Source of the DNA: Nemertoderma westbladi
Lineage: Eukaryota; Xenacoelomorpha; Nemertodermatida; Nemertodermatidae
DNA: 37,343 nucleotides
NCBI GenBank assembly: GCA_032718475.1
Contig: JAUCBJ010007257.1
Span: forward strand, 1 to 37,343
Direction of reading: 5' to 3'
The notes beneath the pieces are model-generated. The model did no database searches. It was given only the letters and a program-made list of their open reading frames with translations, and was not told the origin of the DNA. Positions 19,937-30,700 of the stretch are shown in pieces. The position numbers were made by a program, and so were the translations under genes. How positions within the stretch are numbered: the stretch's first letter is position 1; every line of letters begins with the position of its first letter.

Positions 19937-22900
19937 TTTAACTTACTCGTATGGTACCGTATTACTTACTCGTTTGGTACCGTTTAACTTACTCGTTTGG
20001 AACCGTTTAACTTACTCGTTTGGTACCGTTTAACTTACTCGTTTGGTACCGTTTAACTTACTTGTTTGGTACCATTTAAGTTACTCGTTTGGTACCGTTT
20101 AACTTACTCGTTTGGTACCGTTTAACTTACTCGTTTGGTACCGTTTAACTTACTTGTTTGGTACCGTTTAACTTCCTCGTTTGGTACCGTTTAACTTACT
20201 CGTTTGGTACCGTTTAACTTCCTCGTTTGGTACCGTTTAATTTACTTGTTTCGTTCTGTTTAACTTACTCGTTTGGTACCGTTTAACTTACTCTTTTGGT
20301 ACTGTATTACTTACTCGTTTGGTACCGTTTAACTTACTCGTTTGGTACCATTTAACTTACTCGTTTGGTACCGTTTAACTTACTTGTTTCGTTCTGTTTA
20401 ACTTACTCGTTTGGTACCGTATTACTTACTCGTTTGGTACCGTTTAATTTACTTGTTTCGTTCTGTTTAACTTACTCGTTTGGTACCATTAAACTTACTC
20501 GTTTGGTACCGTTTAATTTACTTGTTTCGTTCTGTTTAACTTACTCGTTTGGTACCATTTAACTTACTCTTTTGGTACCATTTAACTTACTCGTTTGGTA
20601 CCGTTTAACTTACTTGTTTCGTTCTGTTTAACTTACTCGTTTGGTACCGTTTAACTTACTCGTTTGGTACCATTTAACTTACTCGTTTGGTACCGTTTAA
20701 CTTACTTGTTTCGTTCTGTTTAACTTACTCGTTTGGTACCGTATTACTTACTCGTTTGGTACCGTTTAATTTACTTGTTTCGTTCTGTTTAACTTACTCT
20801 TTTGGTACCATTTAACTTACTCGTTTGGTACCGTTTAATTTACTTGTTTCGTTCTGTTTAACTTACTCGTTTGGTACCGTTTAACTTACTCTTTTGGTAC
20901 TGTATTACTTACTCGTTTGGTACCGTTTAACTTACTCGTTTGGTACCGTTAACTTACTCGTTTGGTACCGTTTAACTTACTCGTTTGGTACCGTTTAACT
21001 TACTCTTTTGGTACCGTTTAACTTACTCGTTTGGTACCGTTTAACTTACTGGTTTGGTACCGTTTAACTTACTGGTTTGGTACCGTTTAACTTACTGGTT
21101 TGGTACCGTTTAACTTACTGGTTTGGTACCGTTTAACTTACTTGTTTCGTTCTGTTTAACTTACTCGTTTGGTACCGTTTAACTTACTTGTTTCGTTCTG
21201 TTTAACTTACTCGTTTGGTACCGTTTAACTTACTTGTTTCGTTCTGTTTAACTTACTCGTTTGGTACCGTATTACTTACTCGTTTGGTACCGTTTAATTT
21301 ACTTGTTTCGTTCTGTTTAACTTACTCGTTTGGTACCGTATTACTTACTCGTTTGGTACCGTTTAATTTACTTGTTTCGTTCTGTTTAACTTACTCTTTT
21401 GGTACCATTTAACTTACTCGTTTGGTACCGTTTAATTTACTTGTTTCGTTCTGTTTAACTTACTCGTTTGGTACCGTTTAACTTACTCTTTTGGTACTGT
21501 ATTACTTACTCGTTTGGTACCGTTTAATTTACTTGTTTCGTTCTGTTTAACTTACTCTTTTGGTACCATTTAACTTACTCGTTTGGTACCGTTTAATTTA
21601 CTTGTTTCGTTCTGTTTAACTTACTCGTTTGGTACCGTATTACTTACTCGTTTGGTACCGTTTAATTTACTTGTTTCGTTCTGTTTAACTTACTCGTTTG
21701 GTACCGTATTACTTACTCGTTTGGTACCGTTTAATTTACTTGTTTCGTTCTGTTTAACTTACTCTTTTGGTACCATTTAACTTACTCGTTTGGTACCGTT
21801 TAACTTACTGGTTTGGTACCGTTTAACTTACTGGTTTGGTACCGTTTAACTTACTGGTTTGGTACCGTTTAACTTACTGGTTTGGTACCGTTTAACTTAC
21901 TTGTTTCGTTCTGTTTAACTTACTCGTTTGGTACCGTTTAACTTACTTGTTTCGTTCTGTTTAACTTATTCGTTTGGTACCGTTTAACTTACTTGTTTCG
22001 TTCTGTTTAACTTACTCGTTTGGTACCGTATTACTTACTCGTTTGGTACCGTTTAATTTACTTGTTTCGTTCTGTTTAACTTACTCGTTTGGTACCGTAT
22101 TACTTACTCGTTTGGTACCGTTTAATTTACTTGTTTCGTTCTGTTTAACTTACTCTTTTGGTACCATTTAACTTACTCGTTTGGTACCGTTTAATTTACT
22201 TGTTTCGTTCTGTTTAACTTACTCGTTTGGTACCGTTTAACTTACTCGTTTGGTACCATTTAACTTACTCGTTTGGTACCGTTTAACTTACTTGTTTCGT
22301 TCTGTTTAACTTACTCGTTTGGTACCGTATTACTTACTCGTTTGGTACCGTTTAATTTACTTGTTTCGTTCTGTTTAACTTACTCTTTTGGTACCATTTA
22401 ACTTACTCGTTTGGTACCGTTTAATTTACTTGTTTCGTTCTGTTTAACTTACTCGTTTGGTACCGTTTAACTTACTCTTTTGGTACTGTATTACTTACTC
22501 GTTTGGTACCGTTTAACTTACTCGTTTGGTACCGTTAACTTACTCGTTTGGTACCGTTTAACTTACTCGTTTGGTACCGTTTAACTTACTCTTTTGGTAC
22601 CGTTTAACTTACTCGTTTGGTACCGTTTAACTTACTGGTTTGGTACCGTTTAACTTACTGGTTTGGTACCGTTTAACTTACTGGTTTGGTACCGTTTAAC
22701 TTACTGGTTTGGTACCGTTTAACTTACTTGTTTCGTTCTGTTTAACTTACTCGTTTGGTACCGTTTAACTTACTTGTTTCGTTCTGTTTAACTTACTCGT
22801 TTGGTACCGTTTAACTTACTGGTTTGGTACCGTTTAACTTACTTGTTTCGTTCTGTTTAACTTACTCGTTTGGTACCGTTTAACTTACTTGTTTCGTTCT

Positions 22901-24166
22901 GTTTAACTTACTGGTTTGGTACCGTTTAACTTACTGGTTTGGTACCGTTTAACTTACTGGTTTGGTACCGTTTAACTTACTCGTTTGGTACCGTTTAACT
23001 TACTGGTTTGGTACCGTTTAACTTACTGGTTTGGTACCGTTTAACTTACTTGTTTCGTTCTGTTTAACTTACTCGTTTGGTACCGTTTAACTTACTCGTT
23101 TGGTACCGTTTAACTTACTTGTTTCGTTCTGTTTAACTTACTCGTTTGGTACCGTTTAACTTACTCGTTTGGTACCGTTTAACTTACTCTTTTGGTACCG
23201 TATTACTTACTCGTTTGGTACCGTATTACTTACTCGTTTGGTACCGTTTAACTTACTCGTTTGGTACCGTTTAACTTACTTGTTTCGTTCTGTTTAACTT
23301 ACTCGTTTGGTACCGTTTAACTTACTCGTTTGGTACCGTTTAACTTACTTGTTTCGTTCTGTTTAACTTACTCGTTTGGTACCGTTTAACTTACTCGTTT
23401 GGTACCGTTTAACTTACTCTTTTGGTACCGTACTACTTACTCGTTTGGTACCGTATTACTTACTCGTTTGGTACCGTTTAACTTACTCGTTTGGTACCGT
23501 TTAACTTACTCTTTTGGTACCGTATTACTTACTCGTTTGGTACCGTATTACTTACTCGTTTGGTACCGTTTAACTTACTCTTTTGGTACCGTATTACTTA
23601 TTCGTTTGGTACCGTATTACTTACTCGTTTGGTACCGTTTAACTTACTCGTTTGGTACCGTTTAACTTACTCTTTTGGTACCGTATTACTTACTCGTTTG
23701 GTACCGTATTACTTACTCGTTTGGTACCGTTTAACTTACTCGTTTGGTACCGTTTAACTTACTCTTTTGGTACCGTATTACTTACTCGTTTGGTACCGTA
23801 TTACTTACTCGTTTGGTACCGTTTAACTTACTCTTTTGGTACCGTATTACTTACTCGTTTGGTACCGTATTACTTACTCGTTTGGTACCGTTTAACTTAC
23901 TCGTTTGGTACCGTTTAACTTACTCTTTTGGTACCGTATTACTTACTCGTTTGGTACCGTATTACTTACTCGTTTGGTACCGTTTAACTTACTCGTTTGG
24001 TACCGTTTAACTTACTTGTTTCGTTCTGTTTAACTTACTCGTTTGGTACCGTTTAACTTACTCGTTTGGTACCGTATTACTTACTCGTTTGGTACCGTAT
24101 TACTTACTCGTTTGGTACCGTTTAACTTACTCGTTTGGTACCGTTTAACTTACTGGTTTCGTTTAC
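19937..24166 (-). repeat. 4.2-kb 23-bp minisatellite of tandem consensus splice donors
   Basis: About 180 copies of a 23-bp unit; the plus-strand core is TTAACTTACTCGTTTGGTAC. On the dystrophin strand nearly every unit contains GTAAGT, the optimal 5' splice site. The right end merges with the exon at 24154-24385: the exon end reads AACGAAACCA/GTAAGTTAAAC and one common unit class reads AACGAAACAA/GTAAGTTAAAC, a single mismatch. Unit classes (TGTTTCGTTCTG, CGTTTGGTACCGTATTAC, GGTTTGGTACC, CTTTTGGTACCATT) form higher-order blocks. A unique 22-bp variant (GGTACCGTTAACTT) at about 20942 recurs at about 22528. SPATA1 ends about 240 bp to the left. Open frames in the array are by-products of the repeat. 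Confidence 0.95.
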
Positions 24167-24385
24167 GCTGACTACGCAATCGTTTTCAAACACAGCGCTC
24201 GCCGGCCGACTATTTATCAACATGTGTTTGACCTTCTCCCAGTTTGAGTTGAGCTGCAGCATTCGGTCCTTCAGTTGGGAAGGTATTGATTGGTTGCTAT
24301 GGTTACATTGCCGAAATAGAGATGACAAGGAGCGGTTGAGTCTCTCGATACTGGATTGACGGGAAGGCACGCCGTCTGAGAGCGA
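24154..24385 (-). CDS. DMD: Dystrophin exon (human exons 49+50 equivalent), end of repeat 19 and start of hinge 3
   Basis: A 232-nt exon. The acceptor is CCTATTTCCAG ending at 24386 and the donor is ACCA/GTAAGT with GT at 24153-24152. It starts in phase 0 and ends in phase 1. Human exons 49 and 50 (102 and 109 nt as I recall) together have the same phases. The peptide contains PSQLKDRMLQLNSNWEKVKH, corresponding to dystrophin PVKRKLEDLSSEWKAVNR with the helix-C Trp kept. It then loses helical character, as expected on entering hinge 3. The first donor is the one required by the phase of the next exon at 17093. About 180 further GTAAGT sites follow it. Confidence 0.9.
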
Positions 24386-24443
24386 CTGGAAATAGGAAAA
24401 TATAGGAAATACAACTAGAGTTGAGTTGGGAACCACCTTCAAA

Positions 24444-24737
24444 CCACTAACCTTCACCCACTAACCTTCACCCACTAACCTTCACCCACAACGCTTCACC
24501 CACTAACCTTCACCCACTAACCTTCACCCACTAACCTTCACCCACTAACCTTCACCCATTTACCTTCACCCACTAACCTTCACCCACTAACCTTCACCCA
24601 CTAACCTTCACCCACTAACCTTCACCCACTAACCTTCACCCACTAACCTTCACCCACTATCCTTCACCCAATAACCTTCACCCACTAACCTTCACCCACT
24701 AACCTTCACCCACTAACCTTCACCCACTAACCTTCAC
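24444..24737 (-). repeat. 14-bp minisatellite built from the exon-48-equivalent splice donor
   Basis: About 21 copies of a 14-bp unit, GTGAAGGTTAGTGG on the gene strand. The first six bases, GTGAAG, are the last six bases of the adjacent exon, and GTTAGT is its donor. Each unit therefore repeats the whole AAG/GTTAGT junction. The array fills about 290 of the 346 bp of the intron, leaving only about 58 bp of acceptor-side sequence. Read in the exon's frame the first unit gives a TGA stop four codons after the true junction, so use of any later donor would truncate the protein. Confidence 0.94.
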
Positions 24738-25040
24738 GTCCAACTGAGTATCTCCGATCCCAGGTGTTTCCAATCGCGTCCGTATCTCCTTTACCCACTT
24801 CTCCAACATCTGTAAATCCTCCAGTAACCCCAGCAACCGGTCGTACTCCTCGGACCTTTCCCGCCGTAGTTTCGGAATCTCGGTGGCAACCCGAACGAAC
24901 CTGGAATTAACTCCTTGTAATTCCGTCTCTATCAGATCAACTTCCTCCGCCGGTACAGTTGCTACGGTAACGAATCGTCGACCCGCTTCATTTGTTGCTT
25001 GGAGACGGTCGTTATAGCTAACTAACGCGCTCTCCAATGT
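24732..25040 (-). CDS. DMD: Dystrophin exon (human exons 47+48 equivalent), spectrin repeat 18-19
   Basis: A 309-nt exon (103 codons). The acceptor is GGCTTTTTCAG ending at 25041 and the donor is GTGAAG/GTTAGT with GT at 24731-24730. Both ends are phase 0, as for human exons 47 plus 48 (150 and 186 nt as I recall). It includes DLQMLEKWVKEIRTRLE and ends QLDVK. These align with dystrophin DLEEQLNHLLLWLSPIRNQLE and the FDV ending of human exon 48. The intron between human exons 47 and 48 is absent here. The six final bases are the start of the downstream 14-bp minisatellite. Confidence 0.91.
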
Positions 25041-25166
25041 CTGAAAAAGCCAATAATAACTTCAATAACAATCAATACATTAATAATGAGATAGAAATTA
25101 AAAATAAAACATTAATAATGAGGTGGAGTAATCTATTTAGTAATGAGTTATTAATTAAAACTAAAC

Positions 25167-25392
25167 CTTAAGATTAATGAGATGATTTTCTATGTCATCG
25201 AGGGATGCCGAATTGACTGTCGAGTGAATGACCGTGTCACAGTCGTCCATCCAGACACAGAGATCGTCTATAGAGTTGCGAAAGTCAACACCCTCCTGTT
25301 CAATGAGAACCAACTCAGCGTTGGATAGTTCGGGGGTAGTGTGAGTCTCCATGGCAACAACATCACCATTGTCGGGGTAGTCCGCAGACCGT
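25167..25392 (-). CDS. DMD: Dystrophin exon (human exon 46 equivalent)
   Basis: A 226-nt exon. The acceptor is CCATTTTTAG ending at 25393 and the donor is AAG/GTTTAG with GT at 25166-25165. It begins with one base completing the codon split with the upstream exon and ends in phase 0, the phases of human exon 46 (148 nt as I recall). The C-terminal part, DDLCVWMDDCDTVI to IENHLINLK, aligns with dystrophin LNEFVLWLEEADNI to LKEKLEQVK. About 26 extra residues at its N-terminal side account for the length difference. An internal ATG (Met before ETHTTPEL) is not a start. The next intron is only 126 bp. Confidence 0.88.
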
Positions 25393-25649
25393 CTAAAAAT
25401 GGAAAATTATTTAATGAATATCGTTAAATAATAAAACAAACATTGAAGAGATAAGTTGTGTAAAGTATCTCTTTATAGGACACCAATGAGAGTTGTTTAC
25501 GGTAAATCGAAGCTATGGGTATCGCGGGCATTGTTTTTTACTCTTGTTTTTTAGTTCCGCGTAGCGAGACTTCTAGTATTCACTCCGTTGTTGGTGGTGT
25601 TGTTGTTGTTAATTTTCTAGTTGGGTTTTAGCTTTATAAGGCTTCATAC

Positions 25650-25745
25650 GGCGCAGTGGCGAAGTTGTTAGAGCGTTGGACTTGGAATCTCTAGGTACCG
25701 AGTTCAATCCCAATTTCCGGTGGAATTTATATTTTTTAATAAAAT
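25650..25745 (+). repeat. tRNA-like sequence, probable head of a SINE
   Basis: A polymerase III type A box (GTGGCGAAGTTGTTAGAGCG, about 25656-25675) and B box (GAGTTCAATCC, about 25700-25710) stand at tRNA spacing. They are followed by an AT-rich tail with AATAAAATA. The acceptor stem does not pair and the anticodon arm is imperfect, so it is not a functional tRNA. It lies in the 668-bp intron between the exon-45 and exon-46 equivalents. Confidence 0.45.
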
Positions 25746-26060
25746 ATTTCGATTTTGTAATAATTGGTTTACTTGAAACTTGAAAGCATCATTCAGATTG
25801 GTAGTAAGCCATTCAAGGAGACAATTCATGCGTTAGTAGACGTTTAAGCAATTTCGCTTGTTTTTACCAATAATTAATCGCCAGTTTGAATAAACAAACT
25901 AGAAAAGGGTTTGTACTCGCAATGTAACATAGATTGTAGAACGCCCTCGTGCGCCATTTTGGAGAAACCCTAAAGTAATTAAGATAAATGTGTATTGTTT
26001 ATCTAACAAAGTATTGTTCTAGGTATAGGCACGATATACTGTAAATATTATACAACTAAC

Positions 26061-26239
26061 ATTAATTGATTGGATTCTGCGATATCGGAATTGAGTTGAT
26101 CCCATCTCCTATTGGTGTGATCCAATGTTTCCTGTAACTTACGGCCGTCTAGGTTATTGGATTGCCGGATTATCATACCCCCAACTGTGTTCAAACTCGT
26201 TACCAATGGGCTCAGTTCAGCAATGTCAGCCTCTAACTT
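26061..26239 (-). CDS. DMD: Dystrophin exon (human exon 45 equivalent)
   Basis: A 179-nt exon. The acceptor is TTGCATTACAG ending at 26240 and the donor is AAT/GTTAGT with GT at 26060-26059. It starts in phase 0 and ends in phase 2, as human exon 45 does (176 nt as I recall). The peptide contains SLNTVGGMIIRQSNN and LDHTNRRWDQL, aligning with dystrophin TLNATGEEIIQQSSK and GSLNLRWQEV. It is the most 5' exon visible. The exon before it must lie beyond the right edge, on the far side of the 36-bp satellite. Confidence 0.91.
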
Positions 26240-26359
26240 CTGTAATGCAAATGCAAATATTATCTAATACATTGCGTTGCGGTGGGGTAGGTATAGTTAA
26301 TTAGTTTGGGATTAACCTATGGTATTAGGGGATTACATTTTATAACATCAAGTATAATC

Positions 26360-26880
26360 ACATTGCAAATGTGGGCGTTTGTAACAACAAGCTCAGCAGA
26401 AAGAAATTCGGTCAAATTGGTGGAATAGGAATTCTGCTAAACCCATTTGCACTTCAGTTCAGACCATTTTATGAAGATATGACTTGGATTTATAAAGGGA
26501 CATTCCGAAACACAATATCAAAGCCATTGCTGGTGACATGAATCCGCCAATTGAACCAGAAGACATCAGGGTTTACACCAATAACAACAGTTTAAATGTA
26601 AAATATTTGTACACCTTATTCGTAAACCTAATGTAAGAATTCGAATTGATACCAACAAACACCACATTCGAAAAGAAGGGAAACTATGGACCTTTTAATA
26701 CCGTAATGAACCAAAGCACAAGCATGATTAACTGCCGAGGCATACAGCTCGTTCGACCTAATTGGTTCGGACCACGGAATTGTGACTGCAGATGTGTACG
26801 GCTAAAAAAAAATTGGTCTATGGGTACCCAAGGTGTAGTAATGCCGACTCAGTTTGAGAGCTAGTAAACCCAGGACAAAG
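26360..26880 (+). pseudogene. Decayed LINE (non-LTR retrotransposon) AP-type endonuclease fragment
   Basis: Conserved endonuclease motifs appear in order but in different frames. KKFGQIGGIGILLNP is at about 26398-26442, GDMN (the GDFN active-site motif) at 26532-26543 and NTTFEKKG at about 26655. SSFDLIGSDHGIVTADV (the SDH catalytic motif) spans about 26750-26800. Stops and frameshifts separate them and no reverse-transcriptase domain follows, so this is a dead 5' fragment. Clade is not assigned. It lies in the intron upstream of the exon-45 equivalent. Confidence 0.7.
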
Positions 26881-27088
26881 ACTCCAGCCAGGAAAAGTGC
26901 ATACAACTGATAAAAACACATCAAACAACAAAAAACATCGGCGTGCCAATAGCCCTGAAGAAAATGTTTCAGATTGAGAAATGGAAAGATCTTTCAACAA
27001 CGGGCTTGTGCTGTGCGTGCTGTGTATGCCACCAAACATGTAGATTACTAACGAGCTGGCACGCCGTCTTCAGGGAATGGAGTTTCAT

Positions 27089-27165
27089 AATGAATGTTAT
27101 TGTAAATTCTGGGGTCTTATTAGTACAAGGGAGCGTAGACCCCAGAATTTACAATAACATTCATT
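27089..27165. repeat. Perfect 28-bp hairpin
   Basis: The arms at 27089-27116 and 27138-27165 are exact reverse complements, separated by 21 bp. The hairpin is bracketed by two copies of ACCAAACATGTAG, at 27031-27043 and 27166-27178. The arrangement suggests an insertion or template-switch event flanked by a 13-bp direct repeat. The stem is shorter than a typical animal pre-microRNA. Confidence 0.85.
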
Positions 27166-27179
27166 ACCAAACATGTAGG

Positions 27180-27757
27180 TCAGGATTGGATTCATTTAAT
27201 AGGAACATTAAATCATTTCAGATCTATGTAAAAAAGCGACATATCATCTTTAACAAATACCATAACAAAAATAAATAATAATAATTAAATGTATTATAAT
27301 TAGTATTCTATTTAAATGTATTAATCACAAATTAATTACATTCCGGTCTAATCGACCTTCTAATATCCTGCCAATCTACCCAGGCGCGGGGTCACGCATA
27401 CTCTCTGTGGGCGTCATATTAATTTCAAAAATTCAATAATCTAATAGTATAATATAGTTAGTTCCATTTGAGTAACTAGTAACTAATTTATTTTCATATT
27501 TCTATTCCGCCTTGCTAATGATATGATCTATGTATTAAATCAGTAAATTATAATATCACAAATTACTTGATGCAGTATCATCCACCACCAACCAACCAAG
27601 ACCAACTACTAGTTTTGCTATTCGTCCGTGCCCTTTCCTTGTAATTTACAATCTACTGTGCGCGCAGTGATAATTATAAGTTTTATATTGTTATCACTTG
27701 GATAAATAAAACAAAATCAAAAGTCAGAACTACAAGGAAAATATATAAAATTAACTC
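27180..27757. other. Intronic DNA without recognised genes
   Basis: AT-rich sequence between the hairpin and the 36-bp satellite. No exon, RNA gene or repeat is recognised. Confidence 0.4.
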
Positions 27758-30700
27758 GCCTACAACTGCCGCTACGTGGCTCGCCCCACACACCTACACA
27801 ACTACCACTACGTGGCTCGCCCCACACACCTACACAACTACCACTACGTGGCTCGCCCCTACACACCTACACAACTACCACTACGTGGCTCGCCCCACAC
27901 ACCATACACAACTACCACTACGTGGCTCGCGCCCACACACCTACACAACTACCACTACGTGGCTCGCCCCACACACCTACACAACTACGACTACGTGGCT
28001 CGCCCCACACACCTACACAACTACCACTACGTGGCTCGCCCCACACACCTACACAACCACCACTACGTGGCTCGCCCCACACACCTACACAACTACCACT
28101 ACGTGGCTCGCCCCACACACCTACACAACTACCACTACGTGGCTCGCCCCACACACCTACACAACTACCACTACGTGGCTCGCCCCACACACCTACACAA
28201 CTACCACTACGTGGCTCGCCCCACACACCTACACAACTACCACTACGTGGCTCGCCCCACACACCTACACAACTACCACTACGTGGCTCGCCCCACACAC
28301 CTACACAACTACCACTACGTGGCTCGCCCCACACACCTACACAACTACCACTACGTGGCTCGCCCCACACACCTACACAACTACCACTACGTGGCTCGCC
28401 CCACACACCTACACAACTACGACTACGTGGCTCGCCCCACACACCTACACAACTACCACTACGTGGCTCGCCCCACACACCTACACAACTACGACTACGT
28501 GGCTCGCCCCACACACCTACACAACTACCACTACGTGGCTCGCCCCACACACCTACACAACTACCACTACGTGGCTCGCCCCACACACCTACACAACTAC
28601 CACTACGTGGCTCGCCCCACACACCTACACAACTACCACTACGTGGCTCGCCCCACACACCTACACAACTACCACTACGTGGCTCGCCCCACACACCTAC
28701 ACAACTACCACTACGTGGCTCGCCCCACACACCTACACAACTACCACTACGTGGCTCGCCCCACACACCTACACAACTACCACTACGTGGCTCGCCCCAC
28801 ACACCTACACAACTACCACTACGTGGCTCGCCCCACACACCTACACAACTACCACTACGTGGCTCGCCCCACACACCTACACAACTACCACTACGTGGCT
28901 CGCCCCACACACCTACACAACTACCACTACGTGGCTCGCCCCACACACCTACACAACTACCACTACGTGGCTCGCCCCACACACCTACACAACTACCACT
29001 ACGTGGCTCGCCCCACACACCTACACAACTACCACTACGTGGCTCGCCCCACACACCTACACAACTACCACTACGTGGCTCGCCCCACACACCTACACAA
29101 CTACCACTACGTGGCTCGCCCCACACACCTACACAACTACCACTACGTGGCTCGCCCCACACACCTACACAACTACCACTACGTGGCTCGCCCCACACAC
29201 CTACACAACTACCACTACGTGGCTCGCCCCACACACCTACACAACTACCACTACGTGGCTCGCCCCACACACCTACACAACTACCACTACGTGGCTCGCC
29301 CCACACACCTACACAACTACCACTACGTGGCTCGCCCCACACACCTACACAACTACCACTACGTGGCTCGCCCCACACACCTACACAACTACCACTACGT
29401 GGCTCGCCCCACACACCTACACAACTACCACTACGTGGCTCGCCCCACACACCTACACAACTACCACTACGTGGCTCGCCCCACACACCTACACAACTAC
29501 CACTACGTGGCTCGCCCCACACACCTACACAACTACCACTACGTGGCTCGCCCCACACACCTACACAACTACCACTACGTGGCTCGCCCCACACACCTAC
29601 ACAACTACCACTACGTGGCTCGCCCCACACACCTACACAACTACCACTACGTGGCTCGCCCCACACACCTACACAACTACCACTACGTGGCTCGCCCCAC
29701 ACACCTACACAACTACCACTACGTGGCTCGCCCCACACACCTACACAACTACCACTACGTGGCTCGCCCCACACACCTACACAACTACCACTACGTGGCT
29801 CGCCCCACACACCTACACAACTACCACTACGTGGCTCGCCCCACACACCTACACAACTACCACTACGTGGCTCGCCCCACACACCTACACAACTACCACT
29901 ACGTGGCTCGCCCCACACACCTACACAACTACCACTACGTGGCTCGCCCCACACACCTACACAACTACCACTACGTGGCTCGCCCCACACACCTACACAA
30001 CTACCACTACGTGGCTCGCCCCACACACCTACACAACTACCACTACGTGGCTCGCCCCACACACCTACACAACTACCACTACGTGGCTCGCCCCACACAC
30101 CTACACAACTACCACTACGTGGCTCGCCCCACACACCTACACAACTACCACTACGTGGCTCGCCCCACACACCTACACAACTACCACTACGTGGCTCGCC
30201 CCACACACCTACACAACTACCACTACGTGGCTCGCCCCACACACCTACACAACTACCACTACGTGGCTCGCCCCACACACCTACACAACTACCACTACGT
30301 GGCTCGCCCCACACACCTACACAACTACCACTACGTGGCTCGCCCCACACACCTACACAACTACCACTACGTGGCTCGCCCCACACACCTACACAACTAC
30401 CACTACGTGGCTCGCCCCACACACCTACACAACAACCACTACGTGGCTCGCCCCACACACCTACACAACTACCACTACGTGGCTCGCCCCACACACCTAC
30501 ACAACTACCACTACGTGGCTCGCCCCACACACCTACACAACTACCACTACGTGGCTCGCCCCACACACCTACACAACTACCACTACGTGGCTCGCCCCAC
30601 ACACCTACACAACTACCACTACGTGGCTCGCCCCACACACCTACACAACTACCACTACGTGGCTCGCCCCACACACCTACACAACTACCACTACGTGGCT

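Noticed and set aside
20365-24010. Repeated ORFs beginning MVPFNLL in the 4.2-kb array
   Set aside because: Three 23-bp units equal 69 bp and so keep a frame open. The same peptide recurs only because the DNA repeats.
25650-25723. Functional tRNA gene
   Set aside because: A and B boxes are present, but the acceptor stem does not pair and the anticodon arm is imperfect, so a SINE head fits better.
26646-26864. Plus-strand 72-aa ORF as a gene
   Set aside because: It is one frame of the decayed LINE endonuclease; conserved motifs continue in other frames.
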